A DNA stretch of 13,805 nt from Terriglobia bacterium (GCA_030040515.1 JASHTO010000407.1:1-13805); one strand, 5' to 3'. Positions 1 through 6,853 are shown, counted from the first letter of the stretch. The notes: a model not told the origin generated them from the sequence alone. Numbers and translations: made by a program.

Positions 1-21
1 CACGTTAACCCCAATAAATCC

Positions 22-51
22 TTGCATTTTCGCATCATACTCATGTAAGAT
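22..51 (+). promoter_or_regulatory. Candidate sigma-70 promoter of leuB
   Basis: A -35-like TTGCAT (22-27) and a -10-like TAAGAT (46-51) are separated by 18 bases in an AT-rich leader. Transcription would start near base 58, only about ten bases before the leuB ATG, so the mRNA leader would be very short. No Shine-Dalgarno sequence precedes the ATG, which fits a short-leader message. TATAGA at 51-56 is an alternative -10. Assigned by inspection only. Confidence 0.4.
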
Positions 52-67
52 ATAGATAATTAACGAT

Positions 68-1174
68 ATGCAGAGCTTGCATCGGATTGCTGTTCTGGCG
101 GGGGACGGAATAGGGCCTGAAGTTACGGCGGAAGCCGTAAAGGTCCTGAAAGCCATTGAGGAAGTCAGCGGGCCCGCCTTTCGTTTTCAATACGGACTGA
201 TTGGCGGTTGCGCGGTTGACCAGACAGCCTCGCCGCTTCCTGCGGAAACCATTGCCATTTGCAACAACGCAAGCGCAGTGCTGCTCGGCGCAGTGGGCGG
301 CCCGCAATGGGACAACAAGCGCCCGGAACTGCGTCCCGAGCAGGGCCTGCTGCAAATCCGCCAGCGCCTCGGGCTTTACGTTAACCTGCGGCCCGCGAAA
401 GTAATCGACTCGCTCGCGAACATGTCGGCGCTGAAGCCCGATCGCGTTCGCGGCACGGACATCTTGATTGTGCGCGAGCTGATGGGAGGAATTTACTTCG
501 GCAATCCGCGCGGAATTTTCGCCAAGAACGGCGAGCGCCTGGGCGTGAACACGGAAATCTACCGCGAGCATGAGGTGGAGCGAGTCGCGCACCGTGCCTT
601 CCAGCTCGCGCGGCTGCGCCGCAACAAGGTGACGTCGGTTGACAAGGCCAACGTGCTGGAATCCTCGCGGCTGTGGCGCGAAGTGGTCACGCGACTAGGC
701 CGTTCGTATCCCGACGTCGAGCTGAAACATCTTTATGTGGACAACTGCGCGATGCAGTTGATCGACAAGCCCACCAGTTTTGACGTGGTGCTGACCACCA
801 ACATGTTCGGAGACATTCTGAGCGACGAAGCCGCGATGCTGACGGGCAGCATTGGCTTGCTGCCCTCAGCGAGTCTCGGTGAGCACTCGGCGCTCTACGA
901 GCCGATTCACGGCTCGGCCCCGGACATCGCCGGCCGCAATCGCGCCAACCCGCTCGCCGCCATTGCTTCCGCCGCGCTGATGCTGCGCTACTCGCTGCAC
1001 ATGGAAGACGCGGCCTCCGCCATCGAGCAGGCCATCGAGAGAATCCTGAAGCGCGGAGTTCGCACCGCCGAGCTCCCCGGCAAAGCCCGACCCTCCTCCA
1101 CCACCCGCATGGGCGATTTGGTGGCCCAAACCGCAGAGAAAATTTTGAAATCCATGAGGCCGAAGAAGAAGTAA
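68..1174 (+). CDS. leuB: 3-isopropylmalate dehydrogenase
   Basis: Cytoplasmic NAD-dependent enzyme of leucine biosynthesis that oxidatively decarboxylates 3-isopropylmalate to 2-oxoisocaproate. The 368 residues match the usual family length and the protein looks intact. Visible family features are the N-terminal AGDGIGPEV (11-19), the substrate-binding arginines in IRQRLGLYVNLRP (97-109), the catalytic tyrosine in GGIYFG (140-145), the catalytic lysine in VDKANVL (191-197), the metal-binding aspartates around D225 and in FGDILSDEAA (247-256), and the NAD-adenine loop HGSAPDIAG (281-289). LeuB is preferred over isocitrate or tartrate dehydrogenase because of the RLGLYVNLRP segment and the length. 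It appears transcribed alone: leuA, leuC and leuD are not in the window, and the next gene is convergent. The ATG at 68 is the first in-frame start after the candidate promoter and keeps the whole Rossmann-like N-terminus, although no ribosome binding site is visible. Confidence 0.96.
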   Translation: MQSLHRIAVLAGDGIGPEVTAEAVKVLKAIEEVSGPAFRFQYGLIGGCAVDQTASPLPAETIAICNNASAVLLGAVGGPQWDNKRPELRPEQGLLQIRQRLGLYVNLRPAKVIDSLANMSALKPDRVRGTDILIVRELMGGIYFGNPRGIFAKNGERLGVNTEIYREHEVERVAHRAFQLARLRRNKVTSVDKANVLESSRLWREVVTRLGRSYPDVELKHLYVDNCAMQLIDKPTSFDVVLTTNMFGDILSDEAAMLTGSIGLLPSASLGEHSALYEPIHGSAPDIAGRNRANPLAAIASAALMLRYSLHMEDAASAIEQAIERILKRGVRTAELPGKARPSSTTRMGDLVAQTAEKILKSMRPKKK

Positions 1175-1240
1175 TTCAGGACTGGGGCCACCACGAAGTG
1201 CCACAAAGCCTCACCAAGAAACCCCGTTTCTATTGTTCGG

Positions 1241-2656
1241 TTAGCTGAGGAATTCCCGCGCAAACTCTACAAACCGGCGAACATCCTGGAAGTTGCTGAC
1301 GATTCCCAGAGAGATCCTGACTGCACCGGTTCCTTTGCTATCGACACAATGCCGAAAGTCCTCCTGCGTGAAGCGTGAATTCGCCTCACCATGATCGCGG
1401 AAGCAGCCGATCAATTCGGATTTGGAGAGTCGCAGCGCCGTCTCTCCCCCACCCGGATTGCAGAAGCACCCTGAGCGGAGGGAAATCCGGCGTTTTGCAG
1501 CGGCTTCTTCCACCCGGCGGTGGTCGATGATCGTTTCCCCCGCATCGTAGAAATTCATGGCAACGGTCCCGCCGCGCCCGCGCTCATCCAGCGGTCCGTA
1601 GATGCGCACAAGCTGGCGGCCATTCGAGTGGTGAAGCGACAGGAGATCCTGAATCACCCACGCGGTAAGGCACCGGCAGCGCGTGTGAGCCAGGTCGCCA
1701 ATCTTTTCCAGATGTCGCAGTCCGATCTCCACCGCGGGAATCGCCAGGAAATCCGGTGTACCGTCCTCAAATGCCGATGCGTCTTCCGCCAGGAAGTGAC
1801 GGTCACCCTGCACGGAAGCGACCGTAATGGTTCCGCCCGCGAACCAAGGCCGACGGAGCTTTGCCAAGGCAGACCTGGAGGCGAGCAGGCAGCCGACCCC
1901 GGTGGGATAACCGAACATCTTATAGAACGAAATGCTGACGAAGTCCGGATGCCACTTGCCAAGATCCAGGCGGTTGGTCGGCACGAACGCCGCGGCATCC
2001 AGCAGCACATCCCAGCCCATCGCCTGGGCCTGCGAAATCCATTCGAGCGGATGCTGCACGCCCGAGAAGTTGGACTGGGCGGGATAGGCGAACAAATTGG
2101 CGGCGTTGGGCCGCGCCAGTTTGAAGCACTCGGCAAGCGCACCCCGGTCAACGCGCATTTCCGGCAGCGTTAAAGGAACATACGTTATGGCGGAGCCGCG
2201 ACTGCGCGCAAACTCGCGGATTCCGTTCACGGAATTGTGGTTGTCAAAGGTCAGCAGGTAATGGCCGTCGGGGCCAAAGGGGTAGGCTTCGCCCACCAGC
2301 TTCAGCGCCCCCGAAGCGTTGGGGGTGAAAATGACGGCATACTCCCGGTCCGAAGCATGGAAGTAATCCAGGACTTTGCGCCGGCACTGTTCGAGCAGCA
2401 CGGTGATAGTTGCCGACGTCGGGTTTTCGGAATGGGGATTGCCGAAGACGCGCGATGCAAGCAGGTCAAGGTGCTCGCTCACCTGGCAGGCGGCATACAG
2501 GCCCGCGCCTGTGTAATCGAGATAGACGTGCCCAAGCTTGTCGAGGCGCGAATACTCCCTGGCGCGCAGGGCATCGAGCTGCGCCGTCTCCTCATAAGCG
2601 GGCCATGCCGCCCTGAATCTCTGCTCCGCTGCGCACTCCTTGGATGTGGTTTCCAT
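1241..2656 (-). CDS. Class-V aminotransferase / MoCo-sulfurase-like PLP protein
   Basis: Pyridoxal-phosphate enzyme of the NifS/Csd fold, 471 residues, predicted cytoplasmic. The sequence shows LDYTGAGLY near residue 46, the PLP-ring aspartate in VLLDAAAF (D220), the Schiff-base lysine in SFYKMFGYPTGVG (K246), and the cysteine loop SGCFCNPGGG (395-404), where C397 or C399 would carry a persulfide. FYKMFGYPTG and the FCNPG loop resemble the N-terminal sulfurase domain of eukaryotic molybdenum cofactor sulfurase more than housekeeping IscS/SufS. There is no C-terminal MOSC domain, so this is a stand-alone sulfurase-like domain. Likely role: cysteine desulfuration, or lyase chemistry on a related substrate; the acceptor is unknown. 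It converges on leuB with a 66-base gap. The start is ATG at 2656; no Shine-Dalgarno is evident upstream, so the exact start is less certain than the family. Confidence 0.85.
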   Translation of the reverse strand: METTSKECAAEQRFRAAWPAYEETAQLDALRAREYSRLDKLGHVYLDYTGAGLYAACQVSEHLDLLASRVFGNPHSENPTSATITVLLEQCRRKVLDYFHASDREYAVIFTPNASGALKLVGEAYPFGPDGHYLLTFDNHNSVNGIREFARSRGSAITYVPLTLPEMRVDRGALAECFKLARPNAANLFAYPAQSNFSGVQHPLEWISQAQAMGWDVLLDAAAFVPTNRLDLGKWHPDFVSISFYKMFGYPTGVGCLLASRSALAKLRRPWFAGGTITVASVQGDRHFLAEDASAFEDGTPDFLAIPAVEIGLRHLEKIGDLAHTRCRCLTAWVIQDLLSLHHSNGRQLVRIYGPLDERGRGGTVAMNFYDAGETIIDHRRVEEAAAKRRISLRSGCFCNPGGGETALRLSKSELIGCFRDHGEANSRFTQEDFRHCVDSKGTGAVRISLGIVSNFQDVRRFVEFAREFLS

Positions 2657-2689
2657 ATGGCGTTGACCAAGACAGTTTACAGCGAGAAG

Positions 2690-2806
2690 CCCGTAGGGGC
2701 ACCCCTCGCCCTGCGACCCAAAGCCGTCTCCGGGCGAGGGGTCGTGGGTGCCTTGGCGCCCACAGTGCCGACGCGAAGGGCAGGCACGTGGCCTGCCCCT
2801 ACGGCT
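2690..2806. repeat. GC-rich inverted-repeat element (REP-like)
   Basis: The ends are near-perfect inverted repeats: GTAGGGGCA at 2693-2701 pairs with TGCCCCTAC at 2794-2802, with flanking GCC(C)/GGC also matching. Inside is a second perfect arm pair, CCCCTCGCCC (2702-2711) with GGGCGAGGGG (2732-2741), and near the right end a hairpin built from GGCAGGC and GCCTGCC around ACGTG. It lies just upstream of the MoCo-sulfurase-like gene (start 2656, minus strand) and has no coding potential I recognise. Family resemblance to dispersed bacterial palindromes is inference; only one copy of this type is in the window. Confidence 0.7.
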
Positions 2807-2994
2807 GGATTGGCTCAGAGATTACCCCCGGGTTGTATTACGTAGCCTCGAGGAGTAACGTCAGCTTCCAGTGAATGAAAATGACATGGGGCCCCACTTG
2901 CGGGTGGGCTGGGCGTGGTTGCGGTGCGCGCTCGAGCAGAAAGCCGAAAAAATCTGAGCGGGGCGCAAATTTTCCCCTCGTTTTCCACCTGATG

Positions 2995-3108
2995 TTGTAG
3001 CGGCGGTCGATCGACCGTCGCAGGGGCTTGTCCGTCAGCCCGTCGGTGGACGAGCCTTGCGACGGACGGACAAGCCCGTGCAATGCGACGTTTATAGAGC
3101 GCCGCTAC
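2995..3108. repeat. Palindromic repeat with a nested inverted-repeat insert
   Basis: The left end (TTGTAGC then GGCGGTC-GATC-GACCGTC, 2995-3019) and the right end (ATAGAGCGCCGCTAC, 3094-3108) match the two halves of the compact repeat at 8696-8747. Between them sits about 75 bases absent from that copy. This insert has its own perfect 13-base arms, GGGCTTGTCCGTC (3024-3036) and GACGGACAAGCCC (3065-3077). The simplest reading is one palindromic element inserted into another. The right end lies 17 bases from the stop that ends the esterase fragment at 3126. Confidence 0.75.
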
Positions 3109-3125
3109 GGCAAAACCACGGCCCC

Positions 3126-3690
3126 TTACGCCACGTGTCCCGTCACTTCCTGCGGCCAGAGGCCGTTCTGGCGGCAATAGCGATAGAAATTTCCGCGCGA
3201 CCCGGGACCCTCGGAAACGCACGTGGCGCCCACGGAAGCGTCTGCCTCGGTCTTGGAGACGTGGGGTTGCTGAAGATAGTAGGCGCTCGGGCGGCTGTAC
3301 CACGGGCCCACGATGTCACCGTAACCGGAAAGCGAAATCAGCACCTTGGGGCGCGGCTTGATGCGGAAGCCCGTCATCAGCGTCAGGTAACCTCCCGCCG
3401 AGCCTCCCGCAACAATGATTTTCGACGAATCGATGTTTAACTGCCCGGGACCTTCCTTGTGAATCCAGGCGAAAGCGTCCTGCACGTCCTGAATGATCTC
3501 GGGCAATTTGGTTTCAGTCGTCAGGCGATAATCAATCGGAATCAAAACGTGATCGTTCTGCGGATTCAGTCACTTCATCGGACCCTTGCGCAAGCCGACA
3601 ATCAAGGCGCCGCCGTGGATGTTCACAATCACGGGCTTGCGTATGTTCGGGTCAGACCCGTAAGCGTCCAGCTTGATGTCGCGGGGGCCG
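3126..3690 (-). pseudogene. Truncated alpha/beta-hydrolase (esterase/lipase) with in-frame stop
   Basis: Remnant of a serine esterase/lipase-type hydrolase. Reading on the minus strand from about 3690, the frame gives the oxyanion-hole motif IHGGALIVG, then an in-frame TGA (about 3572-3574) within RKGPMK-stop-LNPQND, and continues as VLIPIDYRLTTETKLPEI, DVQDAFAWIHKEGP and the nucleophile elbow GGSAGG. It breaks off at LWPQEVTGH, ending in a stop at 3126-3128. The Asp and His of the catalytic triad, which lie C-terminal in this family, are missing. The N-terminus and any signal peptide are also gone, with a stop directly upstream of 3690. TGG (Trp) to TGA would be a single-base change. Three independent lesions make this a dead gene. 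A shorter product from a TTG codon at 3545 would lack both the oxyanion hole and the complete triad. Confidence 0.8.
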
Positions 3691-3707
3691 GCGCATCATT
3701 ATCCTCC

Positions 3708-4067
3708 AGCAAGTTCAGTGCAGGTGCGCCGCAGGTGGCAAAGTCCTCTTCCAGGCCCAACGTTCTGTTCCTGATGGTCGATCAGCAGCGCTTTGACACC
3801 ATCGCCGCGCTCGGCAACAAGCACATCTACACTCCGAACCTCGACCGACTGGTGCGGCGAGGCATTGCCTTCACAAACGCCTATGCGCCCTGCCCGGTGT
3901 GCGTGCCTTCGCGGTACTCGATTCGAACCGGGTGCGCGCCGCCAACCACTGCCGTTTACGGAAACAGTGCGCCGCATCCGGCTCCCGACCAGGCACCGAC
4001 CATGACCGGCCGGTGCGGGCCATATCTCGCGCAGACCATGAAAACCTTGGGCTATCGAACCTTTCTT
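3708..4067 (+). pseudogene. N-terminal fragment of a sulfatase
   Basis: About 115 residues of a type-I (formylglycine-dependent) sulfatase. Visible: RPNVLFLMVDQQRFD (the first metal-binding segment, here NVLFLMVDQQ), TPNLDRLVRRGIAFTNAYA, and the active-site signature CVPSR in CPVCVPSRYSIRTG, where the first Cys of C-x-P-x-R would be converted to formylglycine. Homology continues through GRCGPYLAQTMKTLGYRTF and stops near 4064, just where the family normally continues into a G-x-GK-x-H segment. What follows (to a stop at 4181) is unrelated. The remaining three quarters of the enzyme, including the other metal ligands, are absent, as is the signal peptide upstream of about 3708. Upstream, the same frame runs antisense through the esterase remnant and is not coding. 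Confidence 0.82.
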
Positions 4068-4220
4068 CCCGCATTTCTATGGGTTGCGGTGGCTGAAAAG
4101 CACCGCGCATTCAAAAACCACCATTCGGAGTTGAAAACCCCCGCAAACGCAATTCCCCGTCAACCACTGCACAACGATTGATCTTCAAGAAGTTAGCTGA
4201 AGGAGGTTCAAGGCTCCGGT

Positions 4221-4236
4221 TTGGCATACTTCTTGC
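4221..4236 (+). promoter_or_regulatory. Candidate sigma-54 (-24/-12) promoter
   Basis: TTGGCA (4221-4226) and TTGC (4233-4236) place the invariant GG and GC exactly 12 bases apart, as in the sigma-54 consensus TTGGCAC-N5-TTGC. The predicted start is near 4248, giving a leader of about 45 bases before the ATG at 4293. It would drive the small secreted protein. An upstream activator site was not identified. A sigma-70 reading fails because TTGGCA and TATAGT (4239-4244) are only 12 bases apart. Confidence 0.55.
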
Positions 4237-4262
4237 CCTATAGTTAAGCGTACTTGGTAAGG

Positions 4263-4284
4263 GGGCTGAGAGAGCCCAAGGAGG
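4263..4284 (+). promoter_or_regulatory. Shine-Dalgarno with adjacent small leader hairpin
   Basis: AAGGAGG (4278-4284) is a near-perfect ribosome binding site eight bases before the ATG at 4293, and it fixes that start. Immediately before it, GGGCT (4263-4267) and AGCCC (4273-4277) can form a five-base-pair hairpin ending one base short of the Shine-Dalgarno. The hairpin leaves the site exposed. Whether it has a regulatory role is unknown. Confidence 0.6.
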
Positions 4285-4292
4285 ATTGAGTC

Positions 4293-4703
4293 ATGAAAAA
4301 CCTAATTTTAGCAAGCGTTCTGGGAATTGGATTGATGGCCGCTCCGGCTGCCCAAGCGGCGCCGGTTTCATTCGGCATCGGCGTGGGAATCGGGCCTGCC
4401 GTAGTGGCGGCGCCTCCGGTCTGCGCCTACGGTTATTATCCTTATTATCCGTATGCGTGCGCGCCTCTCGGTTACTATGGCCCGGAGTGGTTCTCCGGCG
4501 GAGTCTTCATCGGTGCAGGACCCTGGTTCCATGGCTTCGTCGGCCATCCGGGTCCGGTGGTTCGCCCCGGGTTCAATGGTCGGCCCGGATTTGTTGGCCC
4601 CGTGGCACGCGGCCCGGTGAACGCGGGACGCGCTCCCCTAGCGCATGACTTCCGTGGCGCGGCACCTGCTCGCGGTGGATTCCACGGCGGCAGGGGCAGG
4701 TAA
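4293..4703 (+). CDS. Small secreted Gly/Pro/Tyr-rich protein
   Basis: A 136-residue exported protein of unknown function. It begins with a clear Sec signal peptide (MKNLILASVLGIGLMAAPAAQA, cleavage likely after residue 22). The mature part starts with a Gly/Val stretch, then a Tyr-rich patch GYYPYYPYACAPLGYYGPEW, then a low-complexity basic tail rich in Gly, Pro, Arg, Phe and His that ends GGFHGGRGR. Two cysteines (in PVCAYGYY and YACAPL) flank the Tyr-rich patch and could form a disulfide. The composition resembles small periplasmic or surface 'YXWG/GYYP' proteins annotated as hypothetical in many bacteria. A structural or envelope-stress role is only a guess. The gene is a self-contained unit with a -24/-12 promoter candidate, a strong ribosome binding site and a strong terminator, so it is very probably expressed. 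Confidence 0.85.
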   Translation: MKNLILASVLGIGLMAAPAAQAAPVSFGIGVGIGPAVVAAPPVCAYGYYPYYPYACAPLGYYGPEWFSGGVFIGAGPWFHGFVGHPGPVVRPGFNGRPGFVGPVARGPVNAGRAPLAHDFRGAAPARGGFHGGRGR

Positions 4704-4727
4704 GTTGCAAGTTCGATCGAAGGTTCT

Positions 4728-4764
4728 ACGGCCGGCAGCGAAAGTTGCCGGCCGTTTTGTTTTA
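4728..4764 (+). terminator. Intrinsic terminator
   Basis: A perfect 10-base-pair stem, ACGGCCGGCA (4728-4737) with TGCCGGCCGT (4746-4755), has an 8-base loop containing GAAA and is followed by a T-rich run (TTTTGTTTTA). It begins 24 bases after the stop of the small secreted protein. It is the clearest terminator in the window. It acts on the plus strand only, since the minus-strand side lacks a T tract. Confidence 0.9.
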
Positions 4765-4824
4765 TAGGGCCTAACAGCGTTCGGCCTCTGCTCGGCCCGC
4801 GACCAGGACCGCCGGCCCCCACCA

Positions 4825-6622
4825 TCAATGCGTCACCGCCTTCAAATTCGGCACTGGATTCTCAAGCACCAGCATCGAATAGATTCGGACAGAAGGAACC
4901 TTCAGCTCCCTATCTCCGCTCGGCATAATGGTGACCGGCGCTCCCATGGGGTCATCTGGCGAAAGCAACCGGGCCCCGCCGGGGTTAACCAGCGCTTGGA
5001 CTTTAATTCCGCCGGTAGGTTTTAGTGAGTAGCTCAAGAAGTGAATCATCGTGCGCCCGGTTGCCGGCTGGTGTGTGATGTTATAGAGGACCCCCGCGGG
5101 AGCATCGATTGAGATCGTCCCGGGCCCGGCGGCATCGCGAAGTATCGTGGACAAATCATCAAACGCCGGCAGTTCTTCGTCATAGATACATTCGCCCTTC
5201 CCCACCGATTTGCCAAACCAGTCGGGCGGCGTCCGCTTCTGTCCGTTTTCGTCGAGAGTCGCAGCGTCACCAGCGGCGATGACTTTCCCGCCGCCCCTCA
5301 GGTAATTCTTAAGAGCCGCAAGAGCGCGTTGCCGCACGGTCCGCGTGGTCAGGAGCGCAACGACTTTGTAGTGCGCGAGCTTCTGCGCGTTCAGGTCGTT
5401 TTCATAGAGCACATCAAACAGCACGTGGCGCGCCGCGAGACCGTCAAGCAGCGCCACGCTTTCGCTGCGGTCGTCCAGCACAATGGCAACGGGCGCAAGG
5501 GATGTGGTTCCCGTGTAATAATGCTCGTTCGCGGCGAAGAAGCGGTTGTAGCTTCTAGTGGCGCGCCAGACAGCCATGGCGTCTGCACCGTTCTCGTACA
5601 AGCCGCGCGCGAAGGCCCCCTCCACGAACACTTCCATGCCGATGTCGAAGCTCATGGCCTCTGCCAGCGCCGGTTGCGCGCGCTCCGGACGCATGGGTGT
5701 AGTCTCACGCACGCCGACTTCGCGCCCGCTGTCTTCCACCAGCATGGGCTTCCAGTCGTTCGACAAGTATTCTAGCCTACTTAGCCGGGCTCCGCGCCAT
5801 CTTCAGTAGTCAGGCAGTTGGTGAGGCGGTTGAGGACGTAGTTATTCTGATGGAAATTCCCCATGATCATGAAGTCCTTCTTGCGCGCCGCGCCGTAGTG
5901 ATAAATATCCTGATAGACGTCGATCAAATGCCCGCCGAAATTATTGTCGTACATCAGCGCGCCGCGCCGGCGTCGATGGCCAGGTCCACGCGCTTTTTCA
6001 AGTAGTCGCGCCAACCGGGGTTGGCGCGGTCCGCCATGTAGCGCGTGACGCGCCCCATTTTCGAATAGTCGCCTGAGCCGTATGGAACCGGCTTACCATC
6101 TCCGCCCATCTGCACCCAGTTTTTCGACTCTGGAACCTCCTGGAACATGTCTTCCCAGAAAATATTGGCCACCGACTCATAGGCAATCACGTGAATTCCC
6201 TGGCGATGGCACTCGGCGATGTAACGCTGCAATTGTTCACGGTGGTTTTGCTCGGTGGGAATGGAAAATCCGTTGCTGAAAGTCACCCAGGCGACATTGA
6301 TTCCCGCGTCGCGCAACAAGGGAATGGTGTCGAGGTTGTACCAGTTCGACATGGTGTAGAGATTGTCGGGGTAGGGCGGATTGAATCCCGGCCAACCGGA
6401 GAGAATGGCCTTCACGGTTTCGATGCGGCCGCCATCCCAGCGCGCAATGCGAATCGTGACGGACTTGGCCCAGGAAGGAACTGAGCCGGGCGCCGGCCCC
6501 TGCGGCCACTCCGCCGGATATCCCGCGCCGATCTGCCGCGGCATGCCGTTTTCACTGCCCACTTGGGCACGGAGAGCCGGCGCCAATAAGAGTGCAACGC
6601 ACAGGAACAGTGTTTTCTTCAT
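4825..6622 (-). pseudogene. Secreted glycoside-hydrolase-like protein, split by two frameshifts
   Basis: Three consecutive minus-strand frames join into one protein of about 600 residues. Segment 1 (6622 to about 5960) starts MKKTLFLCVALLLAPALRAQ, a signal peptide, with GGAAGG as ribosome binding site, and reads as the first half of a (beta/alpha)8-barrel: LLRDAGINVAWVTFSNG, YIAECHRQGIHVIAYESVANIFWED, GWRDYLKKRVDLAIDAGA. Near 5955 the frame shifts within a GCGCGGCGCG run and continues as ALMYDNNFGG through FMIMGNFHQNNYVLNRLTN. Between about 5780 and 5800 it shifts again into LSNDWKPMLVED. Segment 3 (to 4825) includes SLAPVAIVLDD, HYKVVALLTTRTVRQRALAALKNYLRGGGKVIAAGD and a beta-rich end. The order of barrel, then glutamine-amidotransferase-like domain, then beta domain recalls GH42-type architectures. 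I cannot name the substrate. Either this is a recent pseudogene or the indels are sequence errors. Confidence 0.7.
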
Positions 6623-6728
6623 GTGGGTTTTCCTTCCGACAGGACCAATTTCCAAGTTGAAAATTGCTGTAACCCGAACCGTCCTGCATTATCTCACTGC
6701 GCACACCAATTCTGCATGGGCTCCGGAA
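6623..6728. other. Leader of the minus-strand gene; no other feature seen
   Basis: This stretch holds the ribosome binding site of the glycoside-hydrolase-like gene (GGAAGG on the minus strand, around 6632-6637). I could not identify a convincing promoter in it. It separates that gene from the palindrome that begins at 6729. Confidence 0.4.
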
Positions 6729-6853
6729 GTAGCGCAGACCGCCGATTCTGTGGTCCGCGTCTCTTCTGCTGTGCTGAGAAACAACCGCCGGCGTCTGTCA
6801 TTTCCCGACGGAAGAACCGCAGACCGCAGATGCGGCGGTCTGCGCTGCGCTAC
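6729..6853. repeat. Long imperfect palindrome
   Basis: GTAGCGCAGACCGCCG (6729-6744) is mirrored by CGGCGGTCTGCGC plus TGCGCTAC at 6833-6853, where the right arm carries a 5-base partial duplication (GCGCTGCGC). The match extends inward imperfectly (left TGTGGTCCGCG, right mirrored TGCGGTCTGCG), for about 45 bases per arm. The element occupies most of the spacer between the divergent glycoside-hydrolase-like gene and the amidohydrolase. Its outer bases GTAGCG resemble the ends of the other palindromes in the window, but the body differs. Confidence 0.7.

Noticed and set aside
1520..2173. A long plus-strand open frame opposite the sulfurase-like gene.
   Set aside because: It is a mirror frame of a GC-rich gene, without recognisable motifs or a ribosome binding site.
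2657..3125. The repeated palindromes as a CRISPR array.
   Set aside because: There are no regularly spaced direct repeats and no cas genes; the elements are different, self-complementary and irregularly placed.
3459..3707. The sulfatase reading frame is open upstream through 3459, suggesting a 240-residue protein.
   Set aside because: This part is antisense to the esterase remnant and has no sulfatase similarity or signal peptide.
4261..4290. GGGGGCTGAGAGAGCCC resembles the CTGAGA (THI box) start of a TPP riboswitch.
   Set aside because: The rest of the conserved TPP core is absent, and the Shine-Dalgarno follows immediately. It is only a 5-bp hairpin.
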